NCBI GenBank assembly: GCA_003388505.1
Contig: QQVO01000060.1
Location: 186,001 to 250,000 of the forward strand
Direction of reading: 5' to 3'
Origin: Planctomycetota bacterium
GTDB lineage: Bacteria; Planctomycetota; Planctomycetia; Planctomycetales; Planctomycetaceae
Length of the DNA stretch: 64,000 bases
Part shown: piece after piece, positions 34,904 to 44,490 of the stretch
Position numbering within the stretch: position 1 is the stretch's first letter
How the letters are laid out: every line of letters starts with the position of its first letter
Notes under the pieces: generated by a model
Told to the model about the DNA's origin: nothing
What the model saw: the letters and a program-made list of their open reading frames with translations, nothing else
The model's database searches: none
Position numbers and translations under genes: made by a program

Positions 34904-36190
34904 GTGAGCCAAGGGATCCCCCGCAACGACGTTCCGAAACCCTCCCGCGACACGCTGCTCAATTTCATCCGCAATGTGAACTGGAAGTCGCTTCTCGCCG
35001 GCGCCGCGATCGGCATGATCGGCGTCCATCTCGTTTCCGTTCGACCCACCATCGACCGCATCGCCCGGCTGGAACGGCAGGTCGCTGACGTTGAAGTCGG
35101 CGTCCATCGCGTCGCCGCCGCTGGTGAGAACGTCGGCGCCGCTAACAGCCTGCTCGCCGCGTTGAACGCACAGGCGGCGGAAGTCGAAGCGGCGCGGGAA
35201 TCACTGGCTGCGATCGACAACCTTCGCCTCGCGCTTCAAACCGAAGTGGACCGCGCCGCCGAAGCGGAGGCGTCGCTCAACCGGCTGACGGCGCTGAACT
35301 CGCAACTCATCGAAGCCGACGAACTGCGGAGCGAAGCCGCCGCCGCCATCGACGAAGTCGAACGCCTCCAGGCAGAGGTTATCGCCCTCTCCAACCCGAC
35401 GGAAACCGCCGGCCGTCAGATCGCAACCACCCTCGCCACCCTCGACGACGTGAACGCCCTGCAGAGCCGGTTGATCGAAACGGGCGAGAACACGACCCGC
35501 TCGGCCAACGTCGCCGAAGAACTCCTCGCCCTGCAGGACCGGATTCTCTCCGCCGGTGAACTCGACGTTTCCGCCGACAACGCCGAGCGACTGCTCGCTC
35601 TTCAGAATCAGCTGGTCGTCGACGATCGGCTGCAACTCGACCAGGCCGGCCTCAACGCGGAAGAACTCGTCGCCTTGCAATGCATGATCCTCTCGGCCGG
35701 AGACCTCGACCTCTCCGAGCAGAACGCGGAACGCCTCATCGCACTGCAGAACCAACTGATCGTCGATGAGCGGCTGCAACTCGACCAGGCCGACACAAAT
35801 CTCGAAGACCTGATCGTCATGCAGAAAATGATCGCGAATCAGACGGCGCAGATCGCCGACAGCATCGACAGCCTCGAACTGCTGACCGACTTCCAGGGCG
35901 AAATGAACGGCCAACTGGCCGGGCTGGAAGACCTTCGCCGTCAGTTGACGGAACTGATTCTTCTCGAAACGACCGTCACCCGCGCGATGGAAGCGCTGGA
36001 ACCGCTGGCTTCCATGCAGAACCTCCGCCGCCTGGACCAGGAGGAAGTCCGCGACGTCGCTCGACTGATCCTTGAGCAACGCAGGGAGCGGCTGGCTCGC
36101 GCCGGCTCCAAGTACGATGTCCCCGCGCCGCCGGCGGTCGAAGTCCCGGAAGTGCACCGCCTCGTACCGGAACCTCCGGTTGAGGAATAG
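34904..36190 (+). CDS. membrane-anchored coiled-coil protein with internal repeats
   Basis: About 428 residues from a GTG at 34904, with GGAG eight bases ahead. One membrane helix near the N-terminus (SLLAGAAIGMIGVHLVSV, about 30-47) is followed by a long helical, heptad-rich domain. Between about residues 205 and 320 a unit of roughly 50 residues occurs twice, nearly identical: AEELLALQDRILSAGELDVS with NAERLLALQNQLVVDDRLQL, then the same with minor changes, and a third partial copy. No enzyme motif. The C-terminal tail is Pro/Glu-rich. Probably a scaffolding or envelope protein. It ends at a strong terminator. Confidence 0.75.
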   Translation: MSQGIPRNDVPKPSRDTLLNFIRNVNWKSLLAGAAIGMIGVHLVSVRPTIDRIARLERQVADVEVGVHRVAAAGENVGAANSLLAALNAQAAEVEAARESLAAIDNLRLALQTEVDRAAEAEASLNRLTALNSQLIEADELRSEAAAAIDEVERLQAEVIALSNPTETAGRQIATTLATLDDVNALQSRLIETGENTTRSANVAEELLALQDRILSAGELDVSADNAERLLALQNQLVVDDRLQLDQAGLNAEELVALQCMILSAGDLDLSEQNAERLIALQNQLIVDERLQLDQADTNLEDLIVMQKMIANQTAQIADSIDSLELLTDFQGEMNGQLAGLEDLRRQLTELILLETTVTRAMEALEPLASMQNLRRLDQEEVRDVARLILEQRRERLARAGSKYDVPAPPAVEVPEVHRLVPEPPVEE

Positions 36191-36205
36191 TCACCGCGAG
36201 TCGAT

Positions 36206-36243
36206 GCGGGGGACCGGCGAAGCGCCGGTCCCCCGCTTTTTTT
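36206..36243 (+). terminator. strong intrinsic terminator after the coiled-coil gene
   Basis: A perfect 13-14 bp GC-rich stem (arms 36206-36218 and 36224-36236), short loop, then seven T. It lies between two convergent genes and is oriented for the + strand gene ending at 36190. Confidence 0.93.
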
Positions 36244-36303
36244 CGTTGCCGCAAGGCGAATCGAGCCCCGCTCGATGCCGGAAGTGTCCCAGGTGGGCGA
36301 GCG

Positions 36304-38013
36304 TTACTGGCCCCGCGCCTCACGTTCCGCCTTGCGATAGTCGCTGAGAAACTTCTTGAAGAAGCGGCCCACGCCCGATTCCAGGGTTCGCGTGACCCGC
36401 CCGTCCATCAGCGATTTCAGCGAAGTGGTCCCCACCCCCTCCTTCTCACTCCACACGATGGCGAGCGTCTCTTTTCCGCCGCGATCGACGTCGCGAGCCA
36501 TCACGGCCATGTCGATCACCACCTCGCTGACCAGATTGTCGTCGGTCGTTTCCTCGCCGACGCGGAAGTAGGTCACCACCACAACGATCGCCGTGCTCCC
36601 CCGAATCTGCGATCGTCGCTGGACACGCGTCCATCCCGCGCGATCCAGAATCGTCCGCTCCGCACTGACCTCCAGAAAGTCGGCGATCCGTCCGGTTGGG
36701 TCATAGGAGAACGGCTGAATGACCACCACGGCGTCGCGGATCTGACTGAGCAGCAACTGGCCCCGCTCGGTGCCGGACAGATCCTCCACACCGCCGAATC
36801 CACCCGTGAGCTTCACCGGAATCGTCTCCGGAGAAATCTGACCCAGCGACTGCCCTTTGTCCTGCAATACACTCAGGATATCCAACGACGAAATGGCGAA
36901 GTTCACGTTCTCGCCGTCTGCCCGTTTGAAGGAGTTCGCCCCGACCACTTCGCCCCGCATGTTGACGAGAGGGCCCCCGCTGTTCCCCGGTGAAATGGGC
37001 GTCGTCGTCTGCACATAGGTTCCCTGTTCCTGACCGACTTCATCGGCTTCGCGGGTTGCGCTGATGATGCCCTCGCTCGCAGTAAACGAGAGCCCCAGAG
37101 GCGCGCCGAACGCCGCCACCGAGATGCCCTTCTGCGGCAACTCGGTCGCGATTCGAATCGGGTGCAACTGATCGGCCGGCAGGTCGACGTCCACAATCGC
37201 CAGGTCCAGGAACTCGTCGAGTTTCCAGAATCCGGTGATCGGCGTCTTCTCACCCGTGTTGAATTCCGCCTCCGCCGACAGGGCCCCTTCCATCACATGG
37301 TAGTTGGTGACAATCGTCCCCTCCTTGTCGACGACAAAGCCGCTGCCGGTGCTCGACCCATACTCACCGGTGATATGGATGCGGACCACGGATTTTTCCA
37401 CGGTTTCAATCAGTTTCGGCAACGGCAGGTCCGAATCCGGCAGAGGAGGCAGCCCGTCGTCCTCCTCCATCTCCGGTTCCGCGGAGGCCGTCGCGGCCGG
37501 GGCGGAAGGCGGTGAGTCAATCGCAGCAGCGGCGGGCGCCGCGGTGCTGAGGGGAGTCACGGTGGCTGCTGGCACAGTCGCGGCGATCGGTGGGGTCGCG
37601 ACGCTGGGAGTTTTGGCGGAAGCCGGTACGGCCGCCGGCGAAGTCGCCTCCGAAGTCACCGGAGGCTCAGCGACTTCTGCAACGGTCGTCGACGCGTCCA
37701 CCGCGTCGGCGCTTTGTCCGGTCGAGCGACCCACGATAAACGCGACGACAACCAGCAGCCCGAGGACCAACACGCCGCCCCCGATGCCCAGCCCGATCAG
37801 CAATCCGTTGCCGCCGGAGGAACTCGACTTCTTTCGCCTGGGCTCGGTACGTTGCGACCGACCTGTCACGGGCGCGGCCTGTCGAGGAGCCGAACCGCCG
37901 CCCCCGACCCGGACGACGCCTCCGCACTCCGGGCACTTGACGCGCTTGCCGGCGTGCGACGACTTCGCAGAGAACTGGCTGAAACATTGACCGCACTCGA
38001 CCCGGATCGCCAT
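36304..38013 (-). CDS. zinc-ribbon, membrane-anchored trypsin-like protease
   Basis: 569 residues. The N-terminus is a zinc ribbon (CGQCFSQF and CPECGGVV, two C-x2-C pairs), then a membrane helix (GLLIGLGIGGGVLVLGLLVV, about 72-91) and a Ser/Ala/Pro-rich linker. The protease domain (about 205-385) has an HtrA-like triad: His in VTNYHVMEG, Asp in FLDLAIVDVD, Ser in SPGNSGGPLVN. There is no PDZ domain; the last 170 residues are an unrecognised alpha/beta domain. The zinc ribbon would be cytosolic and the protease outside. Possible role in envelope quality control or signalling. Monocistronic. Confidence 0.85.
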   Translation of the reverse strand: MAIRVECGQCFSQFSAKSSHAGKRVKCPECGGVVRVGGGGSAPRQAAPVTGRSQRTEPRRKKSSSSGGNGLLIGLGIGGGVLVLGLLVVVAFIVGRSTGQSADAVDASTTVAEVAEPPVTSEATSPAAVPASAKTPSVATPPIAATVPAATVTPLSTAAPAAAAIDSPPSAPAATASAEPEMEEDDGLPPLPDSDLPLPKLIETVEKSVVRIHITGEYGSSTGSGFVVDKEGTIVTNYHVMEGALSAEAEFNTGEKTPITGFWKLDEFLDLAIVDVDLPADQLHPIRIATELPQKGISVAAFGAPLGLSFTASEGIISATREADEVGQEQGTYVQTTTPISPGNSGGPLVNMRGEVVGANSFKRADGENVNFAISSLDILSVLQDKGQSLGQISPETIPVKLTGGFGGVEDLSGTERGQLLLSQIRDAVVVIQPFSYDPTGRIADFLEVSAERTILDRAGWTRVQRRSQIRGSTAIVVVVTYFRVGEETTDDNLVSEVVIDMAVMARDVDRGGKETLAIVWSEKEGVGTTSLKSLMDGRVTRTLESGVGRFFKKFLSDYRKAEREARGQ

Positions 38014-38627
<614 letters not shown>

Positions 38628-38825
38628 ATGCCCCTGAACACCCCGCTGATCGTCTGTCTGTCCCTGGCGCTGATGCTGGCCATCTGGGCATTGGCCCGTG
38701 AAGTCCGGCTACGGCGGGCGCTTCAGGAACTGCTGGCCCGACTGTTTGCCCGCTGGAGATCCCCCGATGAGAAGACACCTGTTGGTGATGCTGACGCTGA
38801 TGATCGGCATCACCGGTTGCGCTGA
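38628..38825 (+). CDS. small membrane protein
   Basis: 65 residues. An ideal ribosome-binding site (AGGAGG, 38618-38623) precedes the ATG. One membrane helix (TPLIVCLSLALMLAIWALAR, about 5-24) is followed by an Arg-rich amphipathic stretch and a polar tail. The 3' part overlaps the start of the lipoprotein gene in another frame by 59 bases, so the two are coupled. No family is recognised. The strong start signal makes it probably real. Confidence 0.65.
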   Translation: MPLNTPLIVCLSLALMLAIWALAREVRLRRALQELLARLFARWRSPDEKTPVGDADADDRHHRLR

Positions 38826-39306
38826 CGACAGTGCCGAAGTTGCCCGCGTCGCCGAGCAGGCTCTGCAGCAGCAGGCCGAACAGAACCAGGAAATGGTCCG
38901 GCTCAACCGCGAAGTCGCCGAGAGCACCCAGCGGCTCGTGGAAGCCGACGCCGAGGCTCGACAGGAAATCCTGTCCGCCCAGCGGGACATCCAGGCCCAG
39001 CAGCACGGCGTGAACCAGCACCGCGATGCTCTGGAGCAGGAACGTCGCGAGATCGCCGCTCAGAGACGCACCGACTCGGTCCTGGCGCCGATCCTCTACA
39101 CCCTGGGAGCGGGACTGCTCTGCCTGCTGCCTGTGGGAGTCGCCGGCCTGGTGCTGTGGCACGTCAACCGCTCTGAGGACTCCGATGTCAGCCAGCTGCT
39201 GCTGGACGATATGGTCTCCGAGCATCCGCGGCTGACGGGAGGCGACACCCTCTTCCGGCGGATCGCCTCTGCTGAGGACGCCGAGCAACCGGCTGAGTCG
39301 GCCTGA
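38767..39306 (+). CDS. coiled-coil lipoprotein with second membrane helix
   Basis: 179 residues from ATG at 38767 (GGAG eight bases ahead). The N-terminus is a lipoprotein signal with the lipobox ITGC (cysteine about residue 18). Residues of about 22-100 form a continuous Gln/Glu/Arg-rich coiled coil. A membrane helix (ILYTLGAGLLCLLPVGVAGL, about 109-128) comes next, and a short acidic tail ends the protein. It overlaps the preceding small membrane-protein gene. The pair resembles in layout, not in sequence, phage spanin genes. The function is unknown. Confidence 0.7.
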   Translation: MRRHLLVMLTLMIGITGCADDSAEVARVAEQALQQQAEQNQEMVRLNREVAESTQRLVEADAEARQEILSAQRDIQAQQHGVNQHRDALEQERREIAAQRRTDSVLAPILYTLGAGLLCLLPVGVAGLVLWHVNRSEDSDVSQLLLDDMVSEHPRLTGGDTLFRRIASAEDAEQPAESA

Positions 39307-39347
39307 CTGAGAACCATCAAACAAAACCATCAACGGAGAACCTACCC

Positions 39348-40085
39348 ATGCTGAACCTGATGCTCCACTGTGGCGCTCATCACGCCGACAGGCAGGAAGT
39401 CCTCTGTGCTCCCACGCCGGACCGGACGAAGACCTGGGTGCCGATCCCTCACCACCGGCTGCTGGACTTGGTCGAAAGAACTCTGGGAGACCACGGTTTC
39501 GATGTCGTCAATCAATCGCACGGACTGTGGCACGAAGGAACGCGGTACTTCGGGCTGATGGAAGTCCAGAACGGCAAGATCCACGGCGACTATGGACTCG
39601 TGCTGGGATTGCGGAACTCGCACGACAAGTCATTCCCCGCCGGGCTCGCTTTGGGGTCTGGGGTTTTCATCTGCGACAACTTGGCCTTTAGTGGCGAAGT
39701 GACAATTGCCCGCAAGCACACCCGGTTCATTCAACGGGATCTGCCGGGACTCGTGAGCCAGGCGATCAGTCGCCTCGTCGAGATGCGCGGCAAGCAGGAC
39801 CAACGGATCGAGGCGTACAGGAGCACGAGGATTAACGACCGTGCTGCTCACGATCTCATCATCCGCAGTATCGACGCCCGAGTCATTCCGGTGACAAGAG
39901 TGCCGACCGTGCTGTCCGAGTGGCGTGAGCCGAGCCACGCCGAGTTCACCGAAGGAGGCAAGACGGTGTGGCGACTATTCAACAGCTTCACGGAGGCGCT
40001 GAAGGGCCGAAGCCTGGCAGCGCTGCCGACGCAAACGATGAGTTTGCACGGCTTGATGGATGCGGTGTGTGGGTTGGTGGCGTGA
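39348..40085 (+). CDS. DUF932-like phage/plasmid protein
   Basis: 245 residues, a soluble protein. The middle part (GLVLGLRNSHDKSFPAGLAL, then SGVFICDNLAFSGEVTIARKH, about 84-125) matches the pattern of DUF932, where a conserved 'rNSHDkS...G..vFVCdNla' region is typical of proteins carried by phages and plasmids and near DNA-handling genes. The role is unknown; some members resemble single-strand annealing or replication accessory proteins. GGAG sits eight or so bases before the ATG. It is 40 bases after the lipoprotein gene and convergent with the double-PIN gene. Confidence 0.7.
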   Translation: MLNLMLHCGAHHADRQEVLCAPTPDRTKTWVPIPHHRLLDLVERTLGDHGFDVVNQSHGLWHEGTRYFGLMEVQNGKIHGDYGLVLGLRNSHDKSFPAGLALGSGVFICDNLAFSGEVTIARKHTRFIQRDLPGLVSQAISRLVEMRGKQDQRIEAYRSTRINDRAAHDLIIRSIDARVIPVTRVPTVLSEWREPSHAEFTEGGKTVWRLFNSFTEALKGRSLAALPTQTMSLHGLMDAVCGLVA

Positions 40086-40186
40086 CTCGACCGTGCGCCG
40101 ATTCGTGCGACGGGCTCAGTAGACGCGGCCGCCACGCTGCTGCCGAGCGATAGTTCTCGATACAACAACATTCGTTTTATTCGACG

Positions 40187-42682
40187 TCAACCAGAACTGG
40201 AGGACTGACGAAAAGTGGGATCGAATAGAAACTCGCGTGATGGGTAATCAGCATGCCATGGTAGCGACACCGGATCGCCGAAGTTCTGCGCGAGGATCAA
40301 ACTCGGCGTTGGAACGCTCATGGCATCTAGCCCACTCAAATCACAAGGAAAATCACGTGAGTCAATTGCGGTACGAGTATTCTGACCGATCCACAGCGTG
40401 ACGCCTGGTCCGCTCGAATCGACCATTTGCATCCAGTGGACATCTTGATCTCCAATGAGGTTTGCGGATTGTCCATCGTTCTGTTCCTTGTGAGACATCA
40501 TGGCATGCATCGGACGTTCCGCTGAAAACCAGCCCGGAAGTACTCGCATCTGCGAGTTGTGGACGTCAAACAACCAACACGCGAACTGAGTCCGCAACGC
40601 GTGCCTCGGCAGCGCGTTTACCGCCCCTTCAAAGTCAAGCCGGACGAAAAGAGCAGTACTTTCAAACCCGGCTCGCTTCATGTTGGGATTTACTTCGGGC
40701 TCACGAAGTTCCATCGTCTGCCCGGTAGTTGCGCCAAAGTGCCACGCCCGATAGTCAGCACTCACACTCGAACACAGTGTGAAGTACTGTTCCATCATCA
40801 ACCTGTCGGCGGTTAGAAAGACACAGTCGCCGCCCTGGAGAATCGCATCGAGAAGTGCGAGGACTAACAGGCGATCGTCACGCCAGTCAGATGGCATCGC
40901 GTTGCGAGAGTTCATCGCTCTTTCCAGCCGACGATCGCCATCGCGGTATTCGAGAATGGCCATCCTCAATTCCTCGTCGGTGGGAAGACGGTGCAGGTTT
41001 TGAAGAAGTTCTGCTTCGACGAGCCTGCCAAACGATCGCTTGTGTGCAAGGAGCATTCGATAGTGATCGTGTGTTCGTTTCAGGTCCCAATCGGAACCCG
41101 GCCATTTCCAGACGGACAGCCAACTCGGTGCCTTGTCCTGAAACCGATGTGCGATCGAGTTGTTCGGCGCCGATTCGTGCGACGCGCCCCACAGATCACG
41201 CGAGGTGATCACACGATCTCGGGCTGCGAGCGCGTGAATCACCTCGTCTTCGACTGATAGTCGGAGCATTGGTTTGTCGAGAATGAAAGTGGTCCACGGT
41301 GCGGTCGATGAGATAGCGGCAGCGATACCCTCATTCGATGTGTCGTGCCACTTCTCCGGCAGTGTGAATCCCAGGCGCACATCCGTTTGGTAGGACCCCA
41401 GACTTGCACCAAACTGATAGTCCTCTGAGAGAGGGGCTGTTTCGCTGGATACGTACTCAACGCGACCGAGTCGCTCGCATGCTCGAAGCGTCAATTCAAG
41501 ATCGATCGGACAGATCTCAGCGTCATCCAGGACGTGAATCTTATTCCGAGCAAGCAATGCCACTCCTCCGAGTAGATCCTGCATCGCAGGGTGTATGCAG
41601 ATATGCAGATCGCGCGGATCGGACCAATCGACGTTCTTGGCTCCTGGTAGCCCTTTTGTCTCCAATACGTTGAGCATTTCGGTCTCGAAGCAAAAGCTGA
41701 GCGTCGTGTCCTTGAAACTCGGAGGTTCACGTCCGGCTAAGCAGACGCAGTGAACCGCCATTGGCTCGAATTCATCCGGGAGACAGCGCCTCGTCCCGGA
41801 AGCAGGTAGTTTGACGAACTCAGCGTCGTCCGCTTCAACACAGCCTTCGAGCATTGTGCCAGCCACTGGTGCTGCCCGGCGAGGAAAGTTCAATGGTTGC
41901 TCGATGAATGCCTTCCCGATGCAGTACGCCCGGTAGTGCGTATCAAGCAGGTATCCGAACTTGTAGAATTGCTCAATGATGTCGTTGTCACGGACAAGTA
42001 GGAGCGTTTCTATTCGTCGTTCGAGCGCAAGCGCGACCGTGCGGACAACGGTGACTTCATCGAAGAGCAAATTGGGCTTGGCTGAATCAGATGCCCCCTT
42101 GCGAGCCAGAGTCACCCCACGACCGACCAAGCGCTGAAGGGCACTTTCCAGTTCGGACGGAGATGGATCACGACCTTCTCGGTCTCGGAATGCGGCTGCG
42201 GCCAGTTCGACAGCCTCCTTTCGCGTCCCAAGTAGTCGCGCGTAGTAGCGGACTCCGCGACCGAGTTCTGAGTCCATTCCCATTGGGCGGAGAACCTCGA
42301 CATTGCCGCGCCCGGTCCGAGCCGCTGCGATTGCCGAGTTGATTCGATCGTTTCCCGCCGGTGTGTACTGCCGCAGTTCGGCATCGACTGTGGGAAGGAT
42401 GATGAGCTTGTGCTGAAGAATCGCGGTCCAAAGTCGATCTGGAGCTTCGTGTCGAGGAATGAAACCGCTGTCGATGACAATCTGTAGCGGAGTCGTGACA
42501 TTCTGGATGAATTCCGCAAGTTCCTCTTCTGTGGAGTACCGCACCTTTCCGTCTCCGGGGCATCGCCATGACAATCGCGGTAGCGCATGCGGAAAATCAT
42601 CTGGATGGATGGGCTCACTCGGCTCGATCCAATCAGGACGCGATCTCGCCAGATGCCCATGTGTTACGTTGAGCTTTGCCAT
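40187..42682 (-). CDS. large protein with two PIN-nuclease-like domains
   Basis: About 831 residues from ATG at 42682 (a TTG four codons earlier is less likely). Two regions follow the PIN pattern of an Asp on the first strand, a downstream Glu, then two more Asp. In the first: D71 in IVIDSGFIP, E102 in TVDAELRQY, D208 in LLFDEVTVV and D232/D234 in LLVRDNDII. In the second: D469 in FILDKPMLR, E480 in VEDEVIHAL, D602/D603 in WRDDRLLVL and D626 in VFLTADRLM. PIN proteins are metal-dependent RNases. No antitoxin gene overlaps. It lies on the strand opposite to the other island genes, and its base composition appears lower in G+C. No family name can be given. Confidence 0.7.
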   Translation of the reverse strand: MAKLNVTHGHLARSRPDWIEPSEPIHPDDFPHALPRLSWRCPGDGKVRYSTEEELAEFIQNVTTPLQIVIDSGFIPRHEAPDRLWTAILQHKLIILPTVDAELRQYTPAGNDRINSAIAAARTGRGNVEVLRPMGMDSELGRGVRYYARLLGTRKEAVELAAAAFRDREGRDPSPSELESALQRLVGRGVTLARKGASDSAKPNLLFDEVTVVRTVALALERRIETLLLVRDNDIIEQFYKFGYLLDTHYRAYCIGKAFIEQPLNFPRRAAPVAGTMLEGCVEADDAEFVKLPASGTRRCLPDEFEPMAVHCVCLAGREPPSFKDTTLSFCFETEMLNVLETKGLPGAKNVDWSDPRDLHICIHPAMQDLLGGVALLARNKIHVLDDAEICPIDLELTLRACERLGRVEYVSSETAPLSEDYQFGASLGSYQTDVRLGFTLPEKWHDTSNEGIAAAISSTAPWTTFILDKPMLRLSVEDEVIHALAARDRVITSRDLWGASHESAPNNSIAHRFQDKAPSWLSVWKWPGSDWDLKRTHDHYRMLLAHKRSFGRLVEAELLQNLHRLPTDEELRMAILEYRDGDRRLERAMNSRNAMPSDWRDDRLLVLALLDAILQGGDCVFLTADRLMMEQYFTLCSSVSADYRAWHFGATTGQTMELREPEVNPNMKRAGFESTALFVRLDFEGAVNALPRHALRTQFACWLFDVHNSQMRVLPGWFSAERPMHAMMSHKEQNDGQSANLIGDQDVHWMQMVDSSGPGVTLWIGQNTRTAIDSRDFPCDLSGLDAMSVPTPSLILAQNFGDPVSLPWHADYPSREFLFDPTFRQSSSSG

Positions 42683-42919
42683 GCTTCGCACCAATCGTTG
42701 ACCGCGTCACTACTCGACACTGGTCGAACATTCCAGGTTCACGGATTCACTCACTCCCAGATCACGGAGTCTTGTAGCGACGTTTATGTCGGGCTGGCCG
42801 TACATTCAGAGATTGACTGTGAGCACGCAAGAGATCTGTCGGTGCTCTCCAATCGAACACTTCGATAGTGATACGGTCGTCTAAACGATCACAGCTTCCA
42901 ACCGCTCGGAGACCCGCCT

Positions 42920-43921
42920 ATGAGACTCGCCGCCCAGATCAAAGGCGGGTACTACCCCGCCCCACCCGATGCCGTAGCGCATGCCGCCACATTCCTCCGG
43001 CCGCCAAATGGCGGCCGTTTTTGTTTCCTGGACCCGTGTTGCGGCGAGGGCGCTGCGCTGCAGCAAATCGCCGAAATACTCAATGCCGCCGCTGACAACG
43101 TGTACGGCATCGAACTCGACCCGGAACGCGTCGCCACAACTCAATCGCTGCTCCCGGACTCACACATCCTCGGTCCAGCCAGCGCATTAGGTGTTGCCTG
43201 CACGCGCAAGTCGTTCTCACTTGCCTGGGTGAATCCCCCCTTCGACGACCAGATTTCAGGCGGCGACCGTGTGGAGCTCGAGTTCCTGCGGCAGATGATC
43301 GACTGGATCGTTCCCGGCGGCGTCATCTGCTTCGTAATCCCCGAATCGACGTCCAACCACTGGTCGTTCCGGCAGCTGTTTATTCAGTGGTTCGAGGAGA
43401 TTTCGATCGAGCCATTCCCCGAGCACTGCCGCCCCTACAATGAGGTGATCGTGTTCGGACGGCGACTCGACCGGGCCCGGTCTCCCTGGTCGCTCAACTG
43501 GAATCACGAACTGCAGCTGCCGCACATGTACGACATTCCAACCGGCCGGAAGCCCACCCGCTTCATCAAGGTCGAACTGACGGAGGCCGAATTGCGGGAC
43601 GCGCTGCGGGTGTCACCTCTCCAGCGTCATCTGCAGCCGCATGCAGATTCGCTGCTTGTCGAACCGCCGCTCAGCCTCGGCAAGGGACATATCGCGCTGC
43701 TGCTGGCGTCCGGTCATCTGGACGGCATCGTGCAGCCGGAGGGAGAACCGCCGCATGTCGTCCGGGGGACGGCGAAGAAGACGCAGTACGTTGCGGGTGT
43801 CGAACAGTCCGATAACGCGGACGGTTCCGTCACCACCAAAACCTGTCTCAGCGAGAAGATCACGCTCACTGTCCGGGCTGTCGGCGTCGACGGCCGGATC
43901 AGGACCTTTGAAGGAGGATAG
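42920..43921 (+). CDS. DUF6094-like SAM-dependent DNA adenine methyltransferase
   Basis: 333 residues. It has the class-I methyltransferase motif I FLDPCCGEG (about 36-44), the acidic end of strand 2 GIELDPERV, and the catalytic NPPF (105-108) typical of N6-adenine or N4-cytosine DNA methylation. The start GGYYPAPPDAVAHAA resembles proteins annotated as DUF6094, found in mobile elements next to SNF2-type helicases. There is no recognisable target-recognition domain; the C-terminal 140 residues are unassigned. GGAG precedes the ATG. The next gene starts two bases after the stop, so they are in one operon with the helicase. Confidence 0.82.
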   Translation: MRLAAQIKGGYYPAPPDAVAHAATFLRPPNGGRFCFLDPCCGEGAALQQIAEILNAAADNVYGIELDPERVATTQSLLPDSHILGPASALGVACTRKSFSLAWVNPPFDDQISGGDRVELEFLRQMIDWIVPGGVICFVIPESTSNHWSFRQLFIQWFEEISIEPFPEHCRPYNEVIVFGRRLDRARSPWSLNWNHELQLPHMYDIPTGRKPTRFIKVELTEAELRDALRVSPLQRHLQPHADSLLVEPPLSLGKGHIALLLASGHLDGIVQPEGEPPHVVRGTAKKTQYVAGVEQSDNADGSVTTKTCLSEKITLTVRAVGVDGRIRTFEGG

Positions 43922-43923
43922 AT

Positions 43924-44466
43924 TTGCCCCCAGATACGACGCAGACGGCGATCGGTTCGATCGAACTGGTCAGCCGGGACAGTTCGTTTTCGTTGCGGTG
44001 CAGCGCCTTGGCCTACGATCAGGTGGACGGGCAGCGGCCGCTGATGGTGGCGTCGCTTGCCGGGTCGCACACGTCGGTCAAGGCATTCCGGGCGGCGCTG
44101 TCCACCGGCACTACTCGGTTCCGGACCAACCTGCCGGGACACCGGACCGAACTCCGCCGCTGGCCGAACGGCTACCAGTTTCATGCGCACCGGCTTGGAT
44201 TTCAGACCTGGCAACTGCTGGCGATCGCCAATCGCACGGGACTGATTCCTACGCTCGACGACGCCGCGCTGTGGGCCGAACTGCGGAGCGAGCGGTTCAC
44301 GACACCAGTAATCCGGGATTGGCTTCCTTGGCTGAATGAGGAGTTGCAGCAGCGGCAGAAGCTGACACTGCTGCCCAACTTCCAGTGCGACGCAGCCGTG
44401 CTCAGCGCGAGCAGCGAGGATCTGGACAAGATCCTCGCCGACCGTGCGCCACTGCCGATTGGCTGA
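43924..44466 (+). CDS. hypothetical protein between methyltransferase and helicase
   Basis: 180 residues from a TTG whose choice is decided by a strong Shine-Dalgarno sequence (AGGAGG, six bases upstream) inside the end of the methyltransferase gene. It is soluble, with no known family. It has a mixed alpha/beta N-terminal half (SIELVSRDSSFSLRCSALAY) and a Trp/Leu-rich helical end (IRDWLPWLNEELQQRQKL). Position in the middle of a methyltransferase-helicase operon suggests a shared task, but the role is unknown. Confidence 0.68.
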   Translation: MPPDTTQTAIGSIELVSRDSSFSLRCSALAYDQVDGQRPLMVASLAGSHTSVKAFRAALSTGTTRFRTNLPGHRTELRRWPNGYQFHAHRLGFQTWQLLAIANRTGLIPTLDDAALWAELRSERFTTPVIRDWLPWLNEELQQRQKLTLLPNFQCDAAVLSASSEDLDKILADRAPLPIG

Positions 44467-44490
44467 CATTCCAAACGAGGAGAATTGACT

